Position numbers and translations under genes: made by a program | Shown: in pieces, positions 8,806 to 15,347 of the stretch | Layout of the letters: the number at the start of each line of letters is the position of its first letter | Numbering within the stretch: position 1 is the first letter of the stretch | Notes under the pieces: model-generated | What the model was told of the DNA's origin: nothing | Database searches by the model: none | The model's input: only the letters and a program-made list of their open reading frames with translations | From: Streptomyces sp. NRRL F-6131 | GTDB taxonomy: Bacteria; Actinomycetota; Actinomycetes; Streptomycetales; Streptomycetaceae | Direction: 5' to 3' | Assembly: GCA_000719695.1 (NCBI GenBank) | Contig: JOHN01000027.1 | Coordinates: 1-64,000, forward strand | DNA: 64,000 bases

Positions 8806-9066
8806 CGGCGTCCTCCTCGCGTGCTCGTGTGCTCGTGTGCTCGTGCTGATCCGACGGCCCGACGGCACGCTGACCCCGACGAGCCGATGAACCGACGAGC
8901 CGCTGACCTGACGGTCTGACGACCCGATCGGGCGGATTGTCGGATTCACGGTAGTGCCGCGGGCACGTGCGGGGTATGCCGGGGTCGATCACGGACCGAC
9001 CGGACGAGGTGCGGGTCGCCGCCCGTGCGCCGGTCGGCAGCCGTCCCGCGCCCCCGGACATGATCC

Positions 9067-9080
9067 AGGCCGAAAGACCT
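9067..9080. promoter_or_regulatory. Relaxed OsdR/DosR-type box (AGGCCGAAAGACCT)
   Basis: Degenerate copy with symmetric outer changes (A...T instead of G...C). Its centre is exactly 22 bp, two helical turns, from that of the next box. Confidence 0.45.
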
Positions 9081-9088
9081 GGCGGACA

Positions 9089-9102
9089 GGGCCTTGCGAC
9101 CC
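9089..9102. promoter_or_regulatory. Relaxed OsdR/DosR-type box (GGGCCTTGCGACCC)
   Basis: Keeps the outer GGG/CCC and inner C...G positions of the island consensus, upstream of the universal stress gene and within the divergent spacer to the kinase gene. Confidence 0.5.
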
Positions 9103-9259
9103 CTGGTCGAAGGTGCGACCCGCAACCAGGGTGGAGAGCGGGACCGACGGTGCGTCAGCGAATCGCCGACGGCACCCGACGACCGCCCCACCCCCTCACC
9201 CCCTCACCGCCCCACCACGGTCCGCCCGGCGCGGGGGACCCGCAGCGGAAGGAACGCCC

Positions 9260-10123
9260 ATGACACCCGCAGTGCTGGCCGGAGTCGACGGCTCGCCCGA
9301 GAGCACCGCCGCCGCCCACTGGGCCGCCGGGGAGGCCCTGCGGCGCGGCGTCCCGCTGCGGCTGCTGCACGCCTGGCCGTGGCTCACCGACGGCCGCGCC
9401 GCCTTCGCCGACCCCCAGGACCTCCCGGCGGCCGCCCAGCGGATGCTGGCCGCCGCGGCGGAGGAGGTCGGCGAGCGGCATCCCGGGCTGGCCGTCCGGA
9501 CCGACGTGGTGCTCGACGCCGCCGTGGACGGCCTGGTCGCCGCCGCGGCGGACGCCGAGATGCTGGTGCTCGGCTCGCGCGGCCTGGGCGGCTTCAAGGG
9601 ACTGCTGGTCGGCTCGGTGAGCATGGCGGTCGCCGGTCGCTCCGCCGCGCCGGTGGTCGTCGTCCGCCGGCCGGTGCCGGAAGCGCGGCCCGGGAGGGTG
9701 CCCGAGGTGGTGGTCGGCGTCGACGCGGGCGCGCCCGACGACGCGGTGCTCGACTTCGCCTTCCGGGAGGCCGGACTGCGCGGCGCGCGGCTCCGCGCCG
9801 TCCACGGCTGGGACCTCCCGCCGGCCTTCGCGGTGGTCGGCTTCCTGCCGTCCGGCACCGAGCTGGCCCAGCTCCAGGCGATCGAGGAGAAGGCCCTGGC
9901 CACCGCCCTGGCCGGCCACCGCGCCCGGCACCCGCACATCGAGGTCGTCGAGCAGGCCGCCCTCGGTGCCGCCCGGGCCCTCGTCGAGGACACCGCCGAC
10001 GCCGTCCTGCTGGTGATCGGCCGCCGGCGCCGCCCCCACGACCTCGCTCCCCGCCTGGGCCGCGTCGCCCACGCCGCCCTGCACCACGCCCACCCCCCGG
10101 TCGCCGTGGTGCCGCACGACTGA
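9260..10123 (+). CDS. Universal stress protein, tandem UspA domains
   Basis: 287 aa made of two UspA folds (about 1-140 and 150-287). Domain 1 starts VLAGVDGSPES and has the ATP-binding pattern GSRGLGGFKGLLVGSVS. Domain 2 (VVVGVDAGAPDD, ending VAVVPHD) has a degenerate counterpart (GRRRRPHDLAPRLGRVAH) and may not bind nucleotide. The start is ATG 9260 with GGAAGGAA 6 nt upstream. Tandem Usp proteins are a hallmark of DosR and OsdR regulons, and two relaxed boxes lie 160-190 bp upstream. The role is inferred to be survival under oxygen limitation. Confidence 0.93.
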   Translation: MTPAVLAGVDGSPESTAAAHWAAGEALRRGVPLRLLHAWPWLTDGRAAFADPQDLPAAAQRMLAAAAEEVGERHPGLAVRTDVVLDAAVDGLVAAAADAEMLVLGSRGLGGFKGLLVGSVSMAVAGRSAAPVVVVRRPVPEARPGRVPEVVVGVDAGAPDDAVLDFAFREAGLRGARLRAVHGWDLPPAFAVVGFLPSGTELAQLQAIEEKALATALAGHRARHPHIEVVEQAALGAARALVEDTADAVLLVIGRRRRPHDLAPRLGRVAHAALHHAHPPVAVVPHD

Positions 10124-10448
10124 GGCCGGGCGCGATGGGCGGACGGCGGGGGCGCCCTGACCGAGGTCCGGGCGACGCGGGCCGTCGGACCCTGTCGCCG
10201 GAGGGTGCGCGGTCCACGCTCGGGAGCACCGGGCGGGACGGCTCATCGGGACGGCTCACCGGGCCGGATCCCGGGGCGGTCGCCGCCGAGCTGATCACCG
10301 CCGCCGAGGGCGAGGGCGTGACGCCCGCCGCCGTCGACGGTCCGCCCTACGCCGTGGTCGACCTGTCGGCCCCCGCCCCGCCGACGCCACCGACGGTGGC
10401 CCGACCGCCGACGGTCCGACCGGCGGGGGCGGGGCGGGGGCCCTGCGG
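10124..10448. other. Intergenic region between universal stress gene and lipoprotein gene
   Basis: 325 bp between convergent genes. No start with a ribosome-binding site or recognisable product was seen. The right part holds the lipoprotein terminator. Confidence 0.6.
10368..10442 (-). terminator. Terminator-like inverted repeat after the lipoprotein gene
   Basis: Perfect 15-bp arms (GGCCCCCGCCCCGCC / GGCGGGGCGGGGGCC) around a 45-nt loop that itself contains a small CCACCGACGGTGG hairpin. It lies 7 bp beyond the lipoprotein stop codon. Confidence 0.55.
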
Positions 10449-11705
10449 TCAGGACTTCAGGTCGGCGAGGTCCTTGATGTCCTGGAAGCCCAGGCCCATC
10501 GCGTTGTACAACCGCACCTGCTCCTCGTTCATGGCGCCGTCCCGGGTCAGCTCCTTCACCTGGGCGTCGGTGAGCTTCTCGGCCGGGCCGTCCGCTCCGC
10601 CCGGGCCGCCGGCGCCGGTGTGGCGGGAGCCGAGCGGGCCGCCGGCGGTGAGCCCGCCGACGATGCCGTCGATGTCCTCGGAGCCGATCTCGGTGGCGCC
10701 GGCGGGCGCCTGGACGGCCGGGGCGTCCTTGCCGAACGCGATCCGGACCGGGAGCGGGGTGCCGGGGCCGGCCTTCTCCTCCAGCTGCGCCAGGTCGAAG
10801 GTGACGGCGGACAGCGTGCCGCCGTCGAGGAGGACGTCCAGCGACAGCGGGCGGTCCGGGACGTCGGTCGGGGCGGTCTTCGGCAGCTTGCCCAGGTTCG
10901 GGACGTCCTTGGCGAGCGGTTCGAAGGCCTTCAGCAGGTCGTCCGTCAGCTTGCGGGCCGGGGCGGTGACGGTGATCCGGTCCTTGCCGTCCTGCTTGCC
11001 CTTGTCCTCGAAGGACAGGTCGCGGGTGAGGATGTCCTTCAGCGAGGCGTTCAGGCTCGCCGAGGCGGTCGGGTCCAGGGTCGGCACGGGGCTCGCGGTG
11101 GCGCCGCCGGCGGGCCGGCCGGCGCGGGCGCCTTCGAGCACCTTCGGGTCGAACGAGACCCACTGGCCCTTCAGCGCGTTCTGCAGCGCGGCGGGCATGC
11201 CGTCGGTCATCCCCTCGACCTCGGCGGCGTCCTGCCCGACGAGCTGGGCGAAGCCGGCGAGGTCCGCCCGCCCGTAGGCCTTGCCGCCGACCTGACGGAA
11301 CTCCAGCAGCGGCGCGCCGCCCTTGCCGGCGAGCGTGTAGGAGGCCGAGATCGACGGATCGGCCGCCTGCGCGGCGCCGTTGCCGGCGCCCTTGGAGGGC
11401 TGGACGTCCTTCAGCGGCTTGTCCGCACTGAAGGCGATCGACAGGCTCACGGCGGCCAGCGCGGCAGCGCTGTCCTTGTCGATCTCCTCGCCGGTGGCCG
11501 CCCCGAACGCCTCGATCTGCGCGGCGGTCGCGTCGACCGACAGCTTGGCGCTGAAGGCCTTGCTCCGGCCGAACGCGTCGAAGGCCTTCGACACCTTCTC
11601 GGCCGCGCCGAGCTGCTGAACGGTGCCGCACGCGGCGACGCCGGTGGCGAGGACGGCGCCGCAGGCAGCGGCGGCGAGGGCGGTGCGGGCGGACCGGCGT
11701 ATCAC
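10449..11705 (-). CDS. Putative lipoprotein, conserved in streptomycetes
   Basis: 418-aa exported protein. The signal peptide RRSARTALAAAACGAVLATG is followed by a lipobox ending VAAC, so the mature protein should be lipid-anchored. The mature part alternates helices and strands (VSKAFDAFGRSKAFSAKLSV, FEDKGKQDGKDRITVTAP) in a way reminiscent of LppX/LprG-type folds, but no family signature is certain. The tail (LTDAQVKELTRDGAMNEEQ) looks helical. GTG 11705 is chosen because AGGAG lies 9 nt upstream and it puts the signal peptide at the N-terminus. Function unknown. Confidence 0.8.
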   Translation of the reverse strand: MIRRSARTALAAAACGAVLATGVAACGTVQQLGAAEKVSKAFDAFGRSKAFSAKLSVDATAAQIEAFGAATGEEIDKDSAAALAAVSLSIAFSADKPLKDVQPSKGAGNGAAQAADPSISASYTLAGKGGAPLLEFRQVGGKAYGRADLAGFAQLVGQDAAEVEGMTDGMPAALQNALKGQWVSFDPKVLEGARAGRPAGGATASPVPTLDPTASASLNASLKDILTRDLSFEDKGKQDGKDRITVTAPARKLTDDLLKAFEPLAKDVPNLGKLPKTAPTDVPDRPLSLDVLLDGGTLSAVTFDLAQLEEKAGPGTPLPVRIAFGKDAPAVQAPAGATEIGSEDIDGIVGGLTAGGPLGSRHTGAGGPGGADGPAEKLTDAQVKELTRDGAMNEEQVRLYNAMGLGFQDIKDLADLKS

Positions 11706-12044
11706 GGGGGGACTCCTGGGGGTGCAAGGTACGGCTGTCGGGCATGCGGACGCGACCGGCGCCGTGATGGTCCGACACAGCGAAGCACAAAGCTCCAGGT
11801 GAGGGCATCCGCATTTCCCACGGCTCCGGACGGACGGCCCACAAACTACCGCCCCCGACCGACACGCCCGCCCCCCGGGGCCCGACCGGGGCACCGGTCG
11901 AGCAGTGACCGGCACCCCCGTCGGGCCGTCAGGGGTGCCGGCCGGGCCGCCGCCCCTCGACTGCGGGTGGCCCGGCCGGCGGGTCCGAGGAGGCCGGACG
12001 GGGGGCCGGGTCTCCTCGGAGTCCAGGTGCGCCAGGTGCGCGCT
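11706..12044. other. Spacer between copper operon and lipoprotein gene
   Basis: 339 bp, both neighbours on the minus strand. It contains the copper-operon terminator at 11909-11941 and must hold the lipoprotein promoter. No further gene was seen. Confidence 0.6.
11909..11941 (-). terminator. Terminator hairpin after the copper operon
   Basis: Perfect 10-bp stem CCGGCACCCC / GGGGTGCCGG with a 13-nt loop, about 100 bp beyond the chaperone stop. Confidence 0.65.
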
Positions 12045-12545
12045 TCAGCCGCGCCGGCCGCCGGGTGGGCGGACCTCCGCCTTGACGTGCAGGTCGGGGC
12101 TGTTGCGGAAGGTCAGGGTGAACTCCACCCACTGGCCGACCGTCAGGGCGGGCGGATTGATGATCATCAGATCGGCGTCCTCCGGGGACATCGCCAGCTC
12201 GCCGCGCTCGGGGACCGGGAGGGTCGTGACCGGCTCCCAGCGGCCGGCGGCGCCCTGGTGCAGATGCCGCTTCAGGGTCACCTTGCCGCCGAACTCCCAG
12301 CTGGCACCGGTCAGTTCGTCGGGTATGTCACCCGGGTTGCGGACCGTGAAGAACGCGGCCGTGGCCGGGACCCCGCCCGCCGTGGGCAGGAGCAGCCAGC
12401 CCGGGCCGACCTCGACCGGGCGGGCGGTGCCCGCGCCGCCTAGCGCCGCCCAGCCGGAGAGCAGCGCGAGCGCCACCACGGCGGCCCCCACCGGCGGGCC
12501 GACCACCTTCAGCCGCTCGGCCGCCCGCGACCCCCGCCCGCTCAC
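12045..12545 (-). CDS. PCuAC-type periplasmic copper chaperone family protein
   Basis: 166 aa: an N-terminal membrane anchor/signal (VVALALLSGWAALGG), then a beta-sandwich domain with AAFFTVRNPGDIPDEL, VTLKRHLHQ and LAMSPEDADLMIIN. The family binds Cu(I) through a His...Met...His-x-Met set; His and Met ligands are present, but the usual late His is an Asp in DADLM, so binding may be altered. GTG 12545 overlaps the stop of the ATPase gene by GTGA, so the two should be translationally coupled. Likely role: handling exported copper or delivering it to oxidases, which fits a window that also carries ctaD. Confidence 0.8.
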   Translation of the reverse strand: MSGRGSRAAERLKVVGPPVGAAVVALALLSGWAALGGAGTARPVEVGPGWLLLPTAGGVPATAAFFTVRNPGDIPDELTGASWEFGGKVTLKRHLHQGAAGRWEPVTTLPVPERGELAMSPEDADLMIINPPALTVGQWVEFTLTFRNSPDLHVKAEVRPPGGRRG

Positions 12546-14884
12546 CACGTCGCACCCGCCGAACGCCGCGCCCCGGCCGGCCGCCGCGCCGCACCGGTCC
12601 GCCCGTCACCCGTCGGGTCGCCCCCGCGCCCGTCCGCGGCCCCCCGGCCCGGACGCCACGTCCGCAGCCGCAGGCTGTTGCCCACCACCAGCAGCGAACT
12701 CAGCGACATCGCCACCGCCGCCAGCATCGGGTTCAGCAGCCCCACCGCCGCCAGCGGGATCAGCACCACGTTGTAGCCGAACGCCCACACCAGATTGGCC
12801 CGGATCGTGCCCAGGGTGCGCCGGGCCAGCCGGACGGCGTCCACCACCGCCTCGATGTCCCCGCGCACCAGCGTCAGCCCGGCCGCGCCGATCGCCGCGT
12901 CACTGCCCGAGGCGAGCGCCACCCCCAGGTCCGCCGAGGCCAGTGCGACCGCGTCGTTGACCCCGTCGCCGACCACCGCGACGGTCCGCCCGGCGGCCTT
13001 CAACCCGGCCACCACCTCCGCCTTGCGCTCCGGGGAGGCCGAGGAGTGCACCCGCTCGATGCCCAGTTCCTGCGCGACCGCGCGGGCCGCGCCCGGACCG
13101 TCACCGGTCAGCAGCACCGGCTCCAGACCCATGCCGCGCAGCCGGTGCAGCGCGCGCCAACTGCCCGAGCGCAGCGTGTCGCCGACCGCCAGGACGGCCA
13201 CCGGCCGATCGTCCAGCTCCACCACCACCGGCGTGCGGCCGGCCGCGGAGGCGTCCGCGAGCGCCGTCGTCAGCTCCGGGGGCAGCGGCGCTCCGGCGTC
13301 GTCCGGGCGGACCACCCGCACCCGGTGCCCCTCCACCTCGCCGGACACCCCGACCCCGGTGGTGGCCGTGAAACCGGCCACCACCGGGAGGGGGTCGGAG
13401 CCGCACCGGGCCCGGGCCGCCCCCACGACGGCCCGCCCGATGGGGTGCTCCGAGCGGTGCTCGACGGCTCCGGCGAGCCGCAGCACCCGGTCCTCGTCGA
13501 CGCCCGCGTCGGCGGCCACGGCCACCGCCGCGAGCTCCGTCCGACCGGTGGTCAACGTGCCCGTCTTGTCCAGTACCACGGTGTCGACCCGGCGCAGGCT
13601 CTCCAGCACCTCGGGCCCGCGCACCAGGACGCCGAGTTCGGCGCCGCGCCCGGTCGCCGCCAGCAGCGCGGTCGGCGTGGCCAGGCCCAGCGCGCACGGG
13701 CAGGCCACCACCAGGACGGCGACCGCCGCCGTCACCGCCGCCTGCGGGTCGGCGCCGGCGCCCAGCCAGAAGCCCAGCACACAGACCGCCACCGTCAGCA
13801 CGCACGGCACGAACACCCCGGCGACGGTGTCCGCCAGCCGCTGCGCCCGCGCCTTCCCGGCCTGGGCGTCCGCCACCAGCGCGGTGATCCGGGCCAGCTG
13901 GGTGTCCGCGCCGACCGCGGTCGCCCGCACCACCAGCGCCCCGCCGACGTTCACCGTGGCGCCCGCCACCTGGTCGCCGGGGCCGACCTCCACCGGCACC
14001 GACTCGCCGGTCAGCAGGCTGAGGTCCAGCGCGGAACCGCCCTCCACCACGACCCCGTCGGTGGCCACCCGCTCACCGGGCCGGACCACGAACTCCTGCC
14101 CCGGCAGCAGCTGTTCGATCGGCAGCAGCCGCTCCTCGCCGCTCTCCGGATCGCGCACGCAGACCTGCTTGGCACCCAGCTCGGCCAGCGCCCGCAGCGC
14201 GGAACCGCTGCGCCGCCGCACCCGCCCCTCCAGCAGCCGGCCGGCCAGTACGAACAGAGGCACCCCGACGGCCGCCTCCAGGTAGACGTGCGCGGCGCCG
14301 CCGCCGTCCGCGGTCAGCGAGAACGGCATCCGCATGCCGATCTCGCCCGCGCCGCCGAACAGCAGCGCGTACGCGGACCAGCCGAAGGAGGCGACCACCC
14401 CGAGGCTCACCAGGGTGTCCATGGTCGCCGCCGCGTGCCGCAGCCCCTGCCAGGCCCGTCGGTGGAAGCCGGCCGAACCCCAGCCCACCACCGGCAGCGC
14501 CAGCCCGAAGCAGACCCACTGCCAGGCCGGGAACTGCGCGGACGGCACCATCGACAGCACCAGCACGGGCACCGCCAGCAGCGCCGTCACCAGCAGCCGC
14601 CGGCGCTCCCCGGCGTCCTCCGCCTCCGGGCCGGTGGGCGGCACCCCCTCGGGGGCCAACCCGGCGGTGTAACCGGCCCGTTCGACCGCCGCCACCAGCT
14701 CGTCGACGCCCACCCCGGCCGGGTGCAGCACCCGCGCCCGGCCGGTGGCCAGGTTCACCCCGGCGGTGACGCCCTCGATCCGGGCCAGCCGCTTCTCCAC
14801 CCGGCTCACACAGGCCGCGCAGGTCATCCCGCCGACCACCAGATCGGTGCTCACCAGGGCCCCGGTCTCCTCGGCCGCCCTCAC
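12542..14884 (-). CDS. Heavy-metal (copper) translocating P1B-type ATPase
   Basis: 780-aa membrane pump. One N-terminal HMA domain carries GMTCAAC (about 19-25). An actuator TGES is near 294, the metal-selecting CPC in ACPCALGLATPTA near 396, the phosphorylation motif DKTGTLT near 437, an HP motif (SEHPIGRAV) and GDGVNDAVAL near 640. CPC plus the C-terminal NSLRLR region point to Cu(I) export. GTG 14884 overlaps the upstream gene by GTGA, and the 3' end overlaps the PCuAC gene the same way. It is the centre of a three-gene copper operon. No CsoR gene is adjacent. Confidence 0.95.
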   Translation of the reverse strand: MRAAEETGALVSTDLVVGGMTCAACVSRVEKRLARIEGVTAGVNLATGRARVLHPAGVGVDELVAAVERAGYTAGLAPEGVPPTGPEAEDAGERRRLLVTALLAVPVLVLSMVPSAQFPAWQWVCFGLALPVVGWGSAGFHRRAWQGLRHAAATMDTLVSLGVVASFGWSAYALLFGGAGEIGMRMPFSLTADGGGAAHVYLEAAVGVPLFVLAGRLLEGRVRRRSGSALRALAELGAKQVCVRDPESGEERLLPIEQLLPGQEFVVRPGERVATDGVVVEGGSALDLSLLTGESVPVEVGPGDQVAGATVNVGGALVVRATAVGADTQLARITALVADAQAGKARAQRLADTVAGVFVPCVLTVAVCVLGFWLGAGADPQAAVTAAVAVLVVACPCALGLATPTALLAATGRGAELGVLVRGPEVLESLRRVDTVVLDKTGTLTTGRTELAAVAVAADAGVDEDRVLRLAGAVEHRSEHPIGRAVVGAARARCGSDPLPVVAGFTATTGVGVSGEVEGHRVRVVRPDDAGAPLPPELTTALADASAAGRTPVVVELDDRPVAVLAVGDTLRSGSWRALHRLRGMGLEPVLLTGDGPGAARAVAQELGIERVHSSASPERKAEVVAGLKAAGRTVAVVGDGVNDAVALASADLGVALASGSDAAIGAAGLTLVRGDIEAVVDAVRLARRTLGTIRANLVWAFGYNVVLIPLAAVGLLNPMLAAVAMSLSSLLVVGNSLRLRTWRPGRGAADGRGGDPTGDGRTGAARRPAGARRSAGATW

Positions 14885-15111
14885 CGACCCGCTCCCATGT
14901 CGTGCCCCATCCCGGGTTTCCCGCCGCCTCCGCCACCGGGCGTCAGCCCGGGCGTCACCGGCCCGGCGCCGCGCCCCACCGCGAACGCCACGACGAACAC
15001 CACTACCAGCAGCAGGGCGAACCCCGCGAGCACACTCAACGGCCGGGCACCCGGCGACATCCCACTCACCCCCCACCAGTCGTGCCCCCACCCCGCCGGG
15101 TTCCCGTACAC
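14881..15111 (-). CDS. Small single-helix membrane protein with Met/His tail, first gene of copper operon
   Basis: 76 aa from GTG 15111, or 59 aa from ATG 15060; no convincing ribosome-binding site separates them. It has one hydrophobic helix (LSVLAGFALLLVVVFVVAFA), then a Gly/Pro linker and a metal-ligand-like tail, GMGHDMGAGR. The long form adds an aromatic/His N-terminus (NPAGWGHDWWG). Its stop overlaps the ATPase start by GTGA, so it is very likely co-expressed with it. It may act as a small metal-binding partner of the pump; this is inference from context and the Met/His tail. Confidence 0.65.
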   Translation of the reverse strand: MYGNPAGWGHDWWGVSGMSPGARPLSVLAGFALLLVVVFVVAFAVGRGAGPVTPGLTPGGGGGGKPGMGHDMGAGR

Positions 15112-15275
15112 CCCGAATGACCCGAATCACACCCACCAACGGGTGAACCGTCCCCGACCGTCCGGTGCCCTGCGGGTGCTCGGTCGTCGGACGCGGTAGC
15201 GGGTGGTGGCGGTGGTGGTCGACGGTGCCCGGGGCCGCCGATGACGCTTCCGTGGAAGTGCCCGGGCTCATGACC

Positions 15276-15306
15276 GTGCCGGCCCCTCGGAGGGAGGGAC
15301 CGGCAC
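15276..15306 (-). terminator. Terminator hairpin after the nuclease gene
   Basis: GTGCCGG pairs with CCGGCAC and the stem continues CCCT/AGGG with one mismatch. It is located 42-72 bp beyond the nuclease stop. Confidence 0.6.
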
Positions 15307-15347
15307 GGGGCAGGGCCGCACGGGCTGGACGGGGCGGTGGCAGCGGG

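Larger units (their letters stand above)
8806..9259. other. Divergent spacer between sensor kinase and universal stress protein
   Basis: 454 bp without a convincing gene. The kinase-proximal part has short direct repeats (TGTGCTCG x3 near 8820-8850). The stress-protein side holds two relaxed DosR-type boxes at 9067 and 9089. Promoters for both flanking genes must lie here; no clear -35/-10 pair was recognised. Confidence 0.7.

Noticed and set aside
8931..8990. GACCCGATCGGGC near the kinase start as an OsdR-type box
   Set aside because: Does not fit the GGGNC...GGCCC spacing. Too short a palindrome to call in this base composition.
10131..10448. A short plus-strand frame after the universal stress gene (GAVAAELITAAEGEGV)
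   Set aside because: No start codon with ribosome-binding site in that frame nearby, no recognisable family, and the 3' part is the lipoprotein terminator.
9094..11277. Long plus-strand frame through the stress gene and antisense to the lipoprotein
   Set aside because: Arg/Pro-rich shadow with no motif. The stress gene frame and the lipoprotein signal peptide are far better supported.
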